Shown here piece after piece: positions 7,606-14,510 of a DNA stretch of 14,583 bases. Position 1 is the stretch's first letter. Each line of letters starts with the position of its first letter. The notes under the pieces were generated by a model. It worked only from the letters and a program-made list of their open reading frames with translations, was not told the origin of the DNA and made no database searches. Made by a program: the position numbers and the translations under genes. Source of the stretch: CALCCV01 sp964388665. GTDB lineage: Bacteria > Bdellovibrionota > Bdellovibrionia > Bdellovibrionales > Bdellovibrionaceae. The stretch covers positions 1 through 14,583 of the forward strand of contig CAYMBJ010000087.1 of NCBI GenBank assembly GCA_964388665.1, read 5' to 3'.

Positions 7606-8145
7606 CTAATCTATACCAAGGTATATTAACCAAGAGGTAGGAAATTTTTCTTGCTTGAGTTCAACTTCAAAAAAGGCCAGCCAATTGGGCGCGCGGGGCT
7701 CGGTGAGTAAGGGCATATTGGCCGTTTGTGGAGTCCGGTTGGCCTTTCTTTGGTTGCATGATTTGCACGCACTCACAACATTTGTCCAGTTTTTTTGACC
7801 TTTCAATGAGGCCGGTACGACATGGTCTAGTGTGAGTTGTTTGGGCGTCAATCGAGTGCCGCAGTATTGGCACGTAAAATCGTCTCGAAGGTAGACGTTT
7901 TCGCGACAGAAACGGACGAGCTTGGTTTGTCTCTGTTTGACATAATTTCTCAACCTTAGCACGCTGGGGAGTTGAAAACTGCGGGACACTGATTTTACAT
8001 AAACCGGTTGATATTCAACTATTTCGGCTTTTTCCTGAAACCAAAGAATAAGGGCTCTCTGCCAACTGACGACCTTCATCGGTTCGTAGGTAGCATTTAG
8101 CAAAAGGACCCGCGTTGATCTGAAGTCACGGCCGCTTTGACGCAT
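7606..8145 (-). CDS. HNH endonuclease family protein
   Basis: The 179-residue protein carries an HNH nuclease domain in its second half: CQYC (92-95), LTLDHVVPASLKG with Asp107-His108, and NVVSACKSCNQRKANRTP with Asn122, Cys127, Cys130 and Asn131. The two CxxC pairs form the structural zinc site and His108 is the expected catalytic base. The N-terminal half (VLLLNATYEPMKVVSWQRALILWFQEKAEIVE) is the standard lead-in of a widespread bacterial HNH family usually encoded alone in chromosomes, whose biological role is not established. It is not obviously part of a restriction or toxin system, since no methylase or immunity gene is adjacent. The start ATG has no Shine-Dalgarno sequence, and a candidate promoter ends only 9 bases upstream, so the mRNA may be leaderless or nearly so. 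The GNAT gene follows after 3 bases. Confidence 0.92.
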   Translation of the reverse strand: MRQSGRDFRSTRVLLLNATYEPMKVVSWQRALILWFQEKAEIVEYQPVYVKSVSRSFQLPSVLRLRNYVKQRQTKLVRFCRENVYLRDDFTCQYCGTRLTPKQLTLDHVVPASLKGQKNWTNVVSACKSCNQRKANRTPQTANMPLLTEPRAPNWLAFFEVELKQEKFPTSWLIYLGID

Positions 8146-8154
8146 TCTTATTCT

Positions 8155-8184
8155 ATTCTACCGAATTGGGAAACGGAGTTTCAA
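8155..8184 (-). promoter_or_regulatory. Candidate promoter for the HNH gene
   Basis: On the minus strand, TTGAAA (plus 8179-8184) and TAGAAT (plus 8155-8160) are 18 bases apart, each matching the sigma-70 consensus at five of six positions. The -10 lies 9 bases before the ATG, so transcription would start at or within a few bases of the start codon. A second TAGAAT overlaps it (plus 8150-8155). Confidence 0.4.
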
Positions 8185-8193
8185 GCATAGAAT
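8166..8193 (+). promoter_or_regulatory. Candidate promoter for the RRM gene, overlapping the divergent one
   Basis: TTGGGA (8166-8171) and TAGAAT (8188-8193) are spaced by 16 bases. The start point would be near 8200, giving a leader of about 185 bases before the TTG start codon. It overlaps the minus-strand candidate promoter of the HNH gene, so polymerases at the two sites would compete. This is a hand match only. Confidence 0.35.
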
Positions 8194-8386
8194 CTCATTG
8201 GCGGCAAAATAAGTTTTATGCTAACCTAAAGCAGAAGTCCCCAAGAAGTAGTCCGGACCCCTAGTTCCTGTTAATCGTTCCTGGTGCCCTGACCTATGAC
8301 TTTGGAGATCTAAACCGGTGTCCCGTATCGATAGATCTTTGATTGTTCTATTCCGAGGCGCCACAAACGTTATTAGGAGGTCCCCT
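8194..8386 (+). promoter_or_regulatory. Long untranslated leader of the RRM gene
   Basis: No gene is visible in this stretch apart from an in-frame upstream extension of the RRM frame (to a GTG at 8318), which lacks a ribosome binding site. Two AGATCT copies (about 8306-8311 and 8333-8338) can pair and extend through G-U pairs into a loose 10-pair stem. GTCCGGAC near 8252 is self-complementary. A long structured leader fits post-transcriptional or cold-responsive control, known for several bacterial RNA-binding protein genes, but nothing here matches a named riboswitch. Confidence 0.3.
8375..8380 (+). promoter_or_regulatory. Strong ribosome binding site fixing a TTG start
   Basis: AGGAGG, fully complementary to the 16S rRNA tail, lies 6 bases before TTG at 8387. 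The RRM begins immediately afterwards. This decides the start in favour of 8387 over the GTG at 8318. Confidence 0.85.
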
Positions 8387-8749
8387 TTGGCCAAAAAAAT
8401 CTATGTCGGTAACTTGTCTTACAATGTTGACGACCAATCGCTACACGCTAAATTTGCAGAATTTGGTGCTGTTGAATCTGCCCGTGTTATCACTGACCGA
8501 GACACTGGGCGCAGCAAGGGCTTCGGCTTTGTTGAAATGCCCACCGACGATGAGGCAGATCGTGCGATCTCTGCATTGAATGGCTCTGACTTTGATGGCC
8601 GAGCTATGAATGTTGCTGAGGCAAGACCACAAGAAGACAGACCTCGTGGCGGTGGCGGCGGTCGCGGCGGCGGTGGCGGTCGTGGTGGCTTCGGCGGCGG
8701 TGGCGGTCGTGGCGGCGGCGGTGGTCGTGGCTTCGGTGGCGGTTACTAA
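8387..8749 (+). CDS. Glycine-rich RRM RNA-binding protein
   Basis: The 120-residue protein has a single RNA recognition motif (about 3-80) with RNP2 IYVGNL (5-10) and RNP1 KGFGFVEM (44-51), whose aromatic residues stack on RNA bases. A tail of Gly, Arg and a few Phe follows (87-120, repeated GGGGGRGG and ending FGGGY). This is the layout of cyanobacterial-type Rbp proteins and plant glycine-rich RNA-binding proteins, which act as RNA chaperones, often at low temperature. The tail resembles RGG boxes that bind RNA loosely and can drive condensate formation. The start is TTG at 8387, set by AGGAGG 6 bases upstream. The gene stands alone, with a long leader in front and a terminator behind. The RRM assignment is firm; target RNAs and regulation are unknown. 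Confidence 0.94.
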   Translation: MAKKIYVGNLSYNVDDQSLHAKFAEFGAVESARVITDRDTGRSKGFGFVEMPTDDEADRAISALNGSDFDGRAMNVAEARPQEDRPRGGGGGRGGGGGRGGFGGGGGRGGGGGRGFGGGY

Positions 8750-8764
8750 GCCCAATTAAATATT

Positions 8765-8786
8765 GAGGCTCCCTGTTGGGAGTTTC
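8765..8786 (+). other. First hairpin after the RRM gene
   Basis: GAGGCTCCC (8765-8773) pairs with GGGAGTTTC (8778-8786) around a TGTT loop, giving 9 pairs including two G-U. No T-run follows, so it is not a stand-alone intrinsic terminator. Its 5' arm shares AGGCTCC with the 5' arm of the terminator downstream. It could protect the mRNA 3' end or compete with the terminator in folding. Confidence 0.6.
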
Positions 8787-8810
8787 CTAACAGCAAGTTT
8801 CATAACAGAA
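8781..8810 (+). repeat. Imperfect 15-base tandem repeat between two hairpins
   Basis: AGTTTCCTAACAGCA (8781-8795) is followed directly by AGTTTCATAACAGAA (8796-8810), identical at 13 of 15 positions. It links the first hairpin to the terminator. Confidence 0.75.
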
Positions 8811-8840
8811 GGCTCCTGTGCGAATGGGGGCCTTTTTCTA
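8809..8840 (+). terminator. Rho-independent terminator of the RRM gene
   Basis: AAGGCTCCT (8809-8817) pairs with GGGGGCCTT (8826-8834), 9 pairs including two U-G, with an 8-base loop, followed by a T-rich stretch (8833-8839). It separates the RRM gene from the GDSL esterase operon. Confidence 0.85.
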
Positions 8841-8947
8841 TTTATACCGAATTCAAATCAAGCTTAGACCTTTGTTGGCTGCGACCAGAGTTGACTGGGT
8901 CAAATTTCTTATGGCCTCTCCAAGCAAAAGATGAAACAATAATCGAC

Positions 8948-9610
8948 GTGAAACGAACAAAAGGAACTCGTCTATTGTTGTTGCTGCTGGTTCCGTTTTT
9001 TAGTCTTTGTGTTCAGGCTGCAAAGTCGAATTCGGCGAAGCTACCCGTAGATGAGAAGGCGCAGCCAGTAAAAACTATTGTCATCGTTGGAGATTCTTTA
9101 ACGGAAGGCTATGGTGTCGCCAAGGAGTCGGCCTTTCCAGCATTGCTTGAAAATAAACTCAATCAGGTAAGAAAAGAATGGTCAGTGATCAACTCAGGAG
9201 TGAGTGGAGCGACAACGGGTTCAGCCGTCAACCGAGTTCGCTGGGTGCTCAAGGCGAAGCCCGATCTCATTTTATTATTTTTGGGAGCCAATGATGGCCT
9301 TCGAGGCTTAAAGGTGAGCGAGAGCGAAAAAAATTTGGATGTCGCCATCCAACTCGCAAAGTCCAATAAAGTTCAAGTGATATTGGGTGGACTCTATATG
9401 CCGCCCAACTACGGGCAAAAGTATCGCTCTGAGTTTGAAAAAATGTACGCCACCTTAGCGGCAAAGCATAGCATTCAGTTGATTCCTTTTATTTTAAAGG
9501 GTGTGGCTGGCAAAAAAGATCTCAATTTGGCTGATGGAATTCACCCCAATGAATTGGGTCACAAGGTCATTGCTGAAAACATCTATACTTTTTTGAAAGG
9601 CCATTTGTGA
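8948..9610 (+). CDS. tesA: GDSL-family esterase/lysophospholipase (TesA-like arylesterase)
   Basis: This periplasmic SGNH hydrolase of the TesA type (thioesterase I / protease I / lysophospholipase L1) would cleave acyl esters and lysophospholipids. From the GTG chosen here it has 220 residues. The signal peptide has KRTKGTR, then a leucine-rich core and a cut after VQA. Block I is IVGDSLTEGYG (Ser50), block II VINSGVSGATTGS (Gly), block III LFLGANDG (Asn), block V DGIHPNELGH (Asp196, His199), so the full catalytic set is present. The frame is open upstream to a TTG at 8891, but that would put 19 odd residues ahead of the signal peptide. Neither start has a good ribosome binding site. The stop overlaps the GTG start of the ABC ATPase gene by 4 bases (GTGA). 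TesA next to YbbA/YbbP is a recurrent arrangement in proteobacteria. Confidence 0.9.
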   Translation: MKRTKGTRLLLLLLVPFFSLCVQAAKSNSAKLPVDEKAQPVKTIVIVGDSLTEGYGVAKESAFPALLENKLNQVRKEWSVINSGVSGATTGSAVNRVRWVLKAKPDLILLFLGANDGLRGLKVSESEKNLDVAIQLAKSNKVQVILGGLYMPPNYGQKYRSEFEKMYATLAAKHSIQLIPFILKGVAGKKDLNLADGIHPNELGHKVIAENIYTFLKGHL

Positions 9611-10284
9611 GTTTAGAAATTGAAAAATTACAAAAGTCATTTCATCAGGGCGAGACAGAGCTGCAAATTTTGAAAGACTTGCAGTGCCATATTTCGTCAG
9701 GAGAAGTGATTGCAATTCTTGGTGAATCTGGCAGCGGCAAGTCTACGCTCTTGTCATTACTGGCTGGATTGGATCGCGCGGATGCTGGTTCCATTGTGAT
9801 CAATGGTGTGGACACTCAGTCCCTAACCGAAGAGCAGCTCACGGCCTTTCGCTCCCACAATATTGGGATTGTGTTTCAGCAGTATCATCTCGTGGATCAC
9901 TTGACGAGTTTAGAAAATGTCATGCTGCCCTTGGAGATCAATCGTGTAGCCAATGCCCGGAGCCGTGCGGAAGCCGTTCTCGAGGAGCTGAGTCTAGCGC
10001 ATCGGATGAGTCATTTTCCCACGCAGCTCAGTGGCGGAGAATGTCAAAGAGTGGCCATTGCCCGCGCAATTGTCACTGAACCTAAAATACTCTTGGCAGA
10101 TGAGCCAAGTGGCAATTTGGATTCTCACACTGGCGAAAAAGTAATGGGAGTTCTCTTTGACGTCGTCAAAAAACACAGAATGACCACGATACTGGTGACC
10201 CACAGCGAACAGTTGGCCAAACTGTGCGAGCGCAGGCTTAAGCTAATTGATGGCAAGCTGCAGCCCTTTGCGGAAGAAAATTAG
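9607..10284 (+). CDS. ybbA: ABC transporter ATP-binding protein (YbbA/LolD/MacB type)
   Basis: This 225-residue ATPase drives the permease encoded next. The motifs are complete: Walker A GESGSGKST (39-47, Lys45), Q-loop VFQQYHL (Gln91/92), signature LSGGE (141-145), Walker B ILLADEP with Asp165-Glu166, SGNLD D-loop and His199 in the H-loop. The sequence style (LGESGSGKSTLLSLLAGLD, GIVFQQYHLVDHLTSLENVMLPLE) is that of the LolD/MacB/YbbA group, whose partners are FtsX-like permeases that move or extract lipids and proteins at the periplasmic face rather than importing solutes. The gene starts at a GTG overlapping the stop of the TesA-like gene and ends 4 bases before the permease ATG. The choice of YbbA over LolD rests on the tesA and ybbP-like neighbours and on the absence of a lolC/E gene. 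Confidence 0.93.
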   Translation: MSLEIEKLQKSFHQGETELQILKDLQCHISSGEVIAILGESGSGKSTLLSLLAGLDRADAGSIVINGVDTQSLTEEQLTAFRSHNIGIVFQQYHLVDHLTSLENVMLPLEINRVANARSRAEAVLEELSLAHRMSHFPTQLSGGECQRVAIARAIVTEPKILLADEPSGNLDSHTGEKVMGVLFDVVKKHRMTTILVTHSEQLAKLCERRLKLIDGKLQPFAEEN

Positions 10285-10288
10285 TTCT

Positions 10289-12835
10289 ATGTTTTCGATC
10301 AAATGGGCCTTAAAGAGCCTTTTAAGAACCTACGGAATCAGTTTGTTTTTTGTAATGAACTTTGCGCTAGGATTGGTGGGTTTTCTCTGCGTTGAGGCCT
10401 ATAAAGATTCGATCACTGAGTACATGGCCGAAAATTCAAAATCGATCTTGACTGCCGACTTGAGTGTTTCTGTTAGAAGAAATTTTACGGAAAAAGAAAA
10501 GTCGGATTTGATTAAAGCCTTGCCAGTAGATGCACAAATCTCTGAGAGCTATGATTTTTTCTCGATGTTGCAATTTGAAGATCAAAATCGTCTGGTCTTG
10601 ATAAAGGCCATCGACGAACGATACCCCTTTTACGGCGAAATTGAACTCGAAACCGGAAAACGAATATCTGGTGCTGATCCGAAAGCCATTATTGGACAAA
10701 AAAAAGCATGGGCCTATTTAGAGCTTCAAGAGCAGCTCGGAATGGTTTTAGATTCACAGATCAAACTCGGAAAACTGACCTTGCAAATTGATGACTTTGT
10801 CGTCAAGGATGCAAGCCAAACATTTCGAGCGGGAAATTTTGCTCCAAGAATTTTTATTGATAAGTCCCTTTTGCCGGATTCGGGACTGATCCAATTTGGC
10901 AGCACCTTTACGCATAGCTTTCTGATCAAATTGCCAGATGATAAAAAAGCAGAGCAACTTCGAAAGGACCTATTTGCCGCTTTTCCTGACCCATCGATAA
11001 ATATTGAGTCTGCTGAAACAGCGAGTGAAGACTCGGCCAGGCAGCTTAAATTGTTCTCTGATTATCTTAGCTTGGTCTCAATTGTGGCCTTGTTTTTGGC
11101 TTCCATTGGAGCCTCCTATCTGTTTCGCCTGTTCTTATCGCAAAAGTTAAAAGAGATGGCCGTATTGCGCTGTCTTGGTATCACCGCAAATCAGACCATT
11201 CGTATTTCGATTTTACAAACCTTCATACTGGGGATGATTTCTATCGTTCCGGCATTGCTATTAGCGAAAGCGTTTATCCCATTGCTGGCTAGACTCCTTA
11301 ACAACTTAACTCCATTTGCGCTTGCACCAGTGATCTCTTGGAAGAGCATTTTGATCAGCTTTGCCTTGGCTTCAGTGGGAAGTGTTTTGATATGCTTGCC
11401 TTTTGCTCTCAGAATCCGCGATTTGAAACCTAACTTTTTATTCTCTGAGTTTCGACTTCCATCGACGGTTGATTTTACCAATTGGACCTATTTGCTGCCC
11501 TCGTTTTTATTCTTCTGGGGACTGGCAATTTTTCAATCAAGAAGCTTGAATGTCGGAACTGTCTTCGTTTTGACGGTGCTCGGGGTGGTGATACTGCTCA
11601 CCATTTTAGGATTTGTCTTGATGAAGGCGTTTGATCGATCACGTGGGTCGTGGCCATGGTTTGTGAGGTACTCCTTAAAGGGGGCGTCGCGAAGGAAGGC
11701 ATCCACCCTCTCTGTGGTGATCACCCTGGGGATGGCATCGATGCTGATGAATATTTTGCCTCAGTTAAAGGAGAGCATTCAAACAGAGTTTGCAGCTGAC
11801 CAATCACAGCTTCCATCCCTTTTTATGTTTGATATTCAGGATGAGCAAAAAGACGAGCTATTGGAGTTTTTGAAAGAGTATCAGATTTTTGATGTGAAGC
11901 TGTATCCGCTTGTTCGCTCGAGAATCATTAAAATCAATGAAGTTCCCTACGAAAGGGTTATAGAAAAGCCCACTCTCTTGACTCGCGAAGAGGAGCAGTC
12001 GGCTCGATCGCGCAATCGGGGCGTTAATTTGTCCTATCGAAATAAGCTTTCCAGCTCCGAGCAAATTATAGAAGGAAAGCCTCTCTCTGGTACATACAAT
12101 GAGCGCTCAAATATGCCAGTCGAATTGAGTCTTGAAGTCAAATATGCTGAGCGCATGGGGATCAAACTAGGGGACAAAATACAATTTGATATTCAGGGAA
12201 TCAGCATCATCGGCGTGGTGACCAATTTGCGAAAGGTGAAGTGGGCGAGCTTTCAGCCAAACTTTTTTATATTGATGCAGCCTGGAGCAATTTCGGATGC
12301 GCCAAAAACTTACATCGGGGCGGTGCCACCCATGTCAAAAGCAACTAAGGGGTATTTGCAAAAAGAAATTGTCCAGAAGTTTGCAAATATTTCGGTGATT
12401 GATTTGGCTCGCACCACTCAAGATATCATTCGTTTGGCAGATAAATTTCGCTGGTCGCTGGAGCTGATGTCTCTGTTGGGAGTTCTCTCGGGAATGATGG
12501 TCCTTTACTCAGTGGTGCGAACCCAAGTCTGGCTACGACGGCGTGAAATCAATCTGTTAAAAGTGTTAGGAGCAAAAAGCCAGGTATTGACTGGCTACAT
12601 TGTTATTGAGTTTCTTTCATTGTCTTTGGGTGCAGTTCTCATCGGCGTCCTAACTAGCACGGCTGTGGCTTATTCGCTGATCAAATACCTCTTTGTCTTG
12701 GAGTTTCATTTTAACTTTTTGTGGCCATTGATTTCTACGCTCGTCATTTTGCTTTCTGGACTGGCTGTGATTCTGATGGCGACTCGCAAAGTGATGAAAG
12801 AGAGAGCCATGACTATTTTGCGAGGCGATATATGA
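10289..12835 (+). CDS. ybbP: FtsX-like permease with two permease modules (YbbP-like)
   Basis: The 848-residue inner-membrane protein is the membrane half of the ABC system encoded with the preceding ATPase. About ten transmembrane segments can be seen: one near 16-36; three around 259-280, 308-332 and 352-375; two near 400-445; one near 471-490; and three near 724-745, 768-798 and 810-832. Two large periplasmic domains (about 37-255 and 491-723) separate them. Each FtsX module carries the family signature after its first helix: EMAVLRCLGITANQTIRISILQ and REINLLKVLGAKSQVLTGYIVIE. The tandem arrangement, the ten helices and the size fit YbbP (about 800 residues) and exclude LolC/LolE and MacB. 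The frame is open 14 codons upstream, but the ATG at 10289 lies 4 bases after the ATPase stop. Its own stop overlaps the ATG of the Sua5 gene. The transported substrate is unknown. Confidence 0.9.
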   Translation: MFSIKWALKSLLRTYGISLFFVMNFALGLVGFLCVEAYKDSITEYMAENSKSILTADLSVSVRRNFTEKEKSDLIKALPVDAQISESYDFFSMLQFEDQNRLVLIKAIDERYPFYGEIELETGKRISGADPKAIIGQKKAWAYLELQEQLGMVLDSQIKLGKLTLQIDDFVVKDASQTFRAGNFAPRIFIDKSLLPDSGLIQFGSTFTHSFLIKLPDDKKAEQLRKDLFAAFPDPSINIESAETASEDSARQLKLFSDYLSLVSIVALFLASIGASYLFRLFLSQKLKEMAVLRCLGITANQTIRISILQTFILGMISIVPALLLAKAFIPLLARLLNNLTPFALAPVISWKSILISFALASVGSVLICLPFALRIRDLKPNFLFSEFRLPSTVDFTNWTYLLPSFLFFWGLAIFQSRSLNVGTVFVLTVLGVVILLTILGFVLMKAFDRSRGSWPWFVRYSLKGASRRKASTLSVVITLGMASMLMNILPQLKESIQTEFAADQSQLPSLFMFDIQDEQKDELLEFLKEYQIFDVKLYPLVRSRIIKINEVPYERVIEKPTLLTREEEQSARSRNRGVNLSYRNKLSSSEQIIEGKPLSGTYNERSNMPVELSLEVKYAERMGIKLGDKIQFDIQGISIIGVVTNLRKVKWASFQPNFFILMQPGAISDAPKTYIGAVPPMSKATKGYLQKEIVQKFANISVIDLARTTQDIIRLADKFRWSLELMSLLGVLSGMMVLYSVVRTQVWLRRREINLLKVLGAKSQVLTGYIVIEFLSLSLGAVLIGVLTSTAVAYSLIKYLFVLEFHFNFLWPLISTLVILLSGLAVILMATRKVMKERAMTILRGDI

Positions 12836-13917
12836 TGAAAGCACATATTTTGCGAACCGACTCGCCGGCTGACCTTGCCAAGAGTTTGGAGATTGCAAAA
12901 GAAAGGCTGGCATCAGACGATGTTGTGGCCATTCCCACAGAGACTGTCTACGGGCTCGCAGCTCGAGTTGATAGCAGAGTTGGCATCGAAAAAATCTTTA
13001 AAATAAAACAAAGACCATTTTTTGATCCACTGATCGTACACTGTGATTCGGTAGATTCGGCTCGAGGACTGGCATCAGAATGGCCTGCGGCCGCACAGCT
13101 ACTTGCACAAAAATATTGGCCCGGTCCCCTGACCCTGGTTGTTAAAAAGGCGTCCACGGTCAGTGATTTGATCACCTCAGGTTTGGAGACAGTCGGTGTT
13201 CGTGTTCCCAAACACCCGCTGACCTTGGACCTCTTGAAGCAGCTTGGTGTGCCGTTGGCGGCACCAAGCGCCAATCTTTTTGGCCATACAAGCCCGACAG
13301 AAGCAAAACATGTGGTGCAAGAGTTTATTGATTGTGACTTGATGGTGCTGGACGGAGGCTCTTGTAAAATTGGCATTGAATCCACCATCGTCCAGATTTT
13401 TGCTGACAATCGCTTGAGCCTTTTAAGAAAAGGCATGCTGTCGCAAAAGGAGTTGCAGCACTTTTTAGCGCAAAACCAGATGAATTGTGATTGGGTAGAA
13501 AGCGACAAGGTGCAGAGCCCAGGACAGATGCAGCATCACTATATGCCATCCGTTCCGCTCATATTGATTGATGCGCAAAATTGGCAGACAGATCGAGATC
13601 AGGCCGCGCGACTGGATCGCGAAAAACATTTGCTAAAATTCCTTGAGCAGAAATGGCAGAGTCTTCCCAATGAGGTTGAAGGAGTTAAGATTCGTCATCC
13701 ACAGCTGCCAATTGAAAAAATTGAATATTTGATCCTAGGAGACAACCCCAGTCTTGCGGCGCGAAACCTCTATGGCTCTTTGAGAAGATGCGCCGCTAAA
13801 GGGCCGCAAATCATTGTATGTGAGTATGCTCATCTCAATAGTCTGGCATGGGAGGCGATCACAGACAGGCTGTGCAAGGCGGCTACGTTCACAATTGGCA
13901 GCAAAGGCCTCGCCTAA
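12832..13917 (+). CDS. sua5: L-threonylcarbamoyladenylate synthase, Sua5 type
   Basis: This cytosolic enzyme makes threonylcarbamoyl-AMP from threonine, bicarbonate and ATP, the first step of the t6A modification at position 37 of ANN-decoding tRNAs; TsaD, TsaB and TsaE complete the reaction. The 361-residue protein is the two-domain Sua5 form rather than the short TsaC form. The YrdC domain (about 12-205) has IPTETVYGLAA (34-44), KIKQRPFFDP (57-66), KYWPGPLTLVV, VGVRVPKHPLT, PLAAPSANLFG and STIVQI. The linker motif SPGQMQHHYMP (229-239, usually SPGMxxxHYxP) closes over the active site, followed by a Rossmann-like Sua5 domain ending in AARNLYGSLRR. The ATG at 12832 overlaps the permease stop (ATGA), with GAGG upstream inside the permease gene; longer upstream starts lie deep in that gene. 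Its place at the end of a membrane-transport operon is odd. Confidence 0.95.
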   Translation: MMKAHILRTDSPADLAKSLEIAKERLASDDVVAIPTETVYGLAARVDSRVGIEKIFKIKQRPFFDPLIVHCDSVDSARGLASEWPAAAQLLAQKYWPGPLTLVVKKASTVSDLITSGLETVGVRVPKHPLTLDLLKQLGVPLAAPSANLFGHTSPTEAKHVVQEFIDCDLMVLDGGSCKIGIESTIVQIFADNRLSLLRKGMLSQKELQHFLAQNQMNCDWVESDKVQSPGQMQHHYMPSVPLILIDAQNWQTDRDQAARLDREKHLLKFLEQKWQSLPNEVEGVKIRHPQLPIEKIEYLILGDNPSLAARNLYGSLRRCAAKGPQIIVCEYAHLNSLAWEAITDRLCKAATFTIGSKGLA

Positions 13918-13956
13918 CCGCAAAAATCTATCGAAGAATCTATTGCCGTCCTTGAT

Positions 13957-14487
13957 TTATGTGGGCATTCCTTTGATGAACATCTCGGTATCGATCACAT
14001 AGTCCAGAGTCTGCTCAGCGGTCTTCACAAGTGTGCCAAACTCCTGGAGCTGAAGAGGGTCAATTTCAAAACATTCAGAATTGTCCATGGTGGTTTCCAC
14101 CAATTTGTGACAAGAGGCAATTTGCGCCAACAGTTTGCGTTCGCGGGCCTGAAGAATCTTAGAAATTACACTTGGTAGATTTGGATTTGACCGAAATAGT
14201 ATTTTTCGTCGCAGGCCTTTGCCGACAATCTGGATCACTTCATATTGCATAAGATCTTTGATTGCTAGGCTGATGAGAGCTTTCGAGACCCCCAAGCGTT
14301 TGACCAAGGTCGTGGCATCAATTGGATCTTTGGACAGGTAAATATGCGCCCAAATTTGTCCATGTATTTTTTTAAAGCCCCAAAATTGAATAAAATCTCC
14401 AATTATTGCCGAAAGGGCGGCGAATTCTGGTGTTACTTTATGACTCTTTTTAACGACAATCTCTGATGTCGGAGTTTCGACTTTCAC
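13957..14487 (-). CDS. GbsR/MarR-type transcriptional regulator
   Basis: This 176-residue winged-helix protein resembles the GbsR branch of the MarR superfamily, known for repressing glycine-betaine synthesis and uptake genes in Bacillus, although many members have other or unknown targets. Visible are the lead-in IIGDFIQFWGFKKIHGQIWAHIYLS (about 28-52), typical of GbsR, the helix-turn-helix (about 55-85, DATTLVKRLGVSKALISLAIKDLMQYEVIQ), a wing (KGLRRKILFRS) and a long helical dimerisation tail. The start is a GTG with GAGG 6 bases upstream. Its own upstream region carries a perfect palindrome suited to autoregulation. It converges with sua5, whose stop is 39 bases away with no visible terminator between. 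No betaine genes are in the window, so the ligand and targets cannot be stated. Confidence 0.87.
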   Translation of the reverse strand: MKVETPTSEIVVKKSHKVTPEFAALSAIIGDFIQFWGFKKIHGQIWAHIYLSKDPIDATTLVKRLGVSKALISLAIKDLMQYEVIQIVGKGLRRKILFRSNPNLPSVISKILQARERKLLAQIASCHKLVETTMDNSECFEIDPLQLQEFGTLVKTAEQTLDYVIDTEMFIKGMPT

Positions 14488-14510
14488 TGGTTACCTCGCT
14501 ATGGCAAGTC

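Noticed and set aside
8441..8755. Minus-strand open frame of 104 codons rich in Ala and Thr
   Set aside because: It is the mirror of the Gly/Arg-rich tail of the RRM gene; GC-rich Gly codons read backwards give Ala/Thr. The composition is an artefact.
12721..12831. Upstream extension of sua5 by 37 codons
   Set aside because: It runs inside the last transmembrane segment of the permease gene in another frame and precedes the well-placed ATGA start at 12832.
12948..13508. Minus-strand open frame of 186 codons
   Set aside because: It lies wholly inside sua5, whose motifs are intact on the plus strand; the translation is Ser/Cys-rich and shows no domain.
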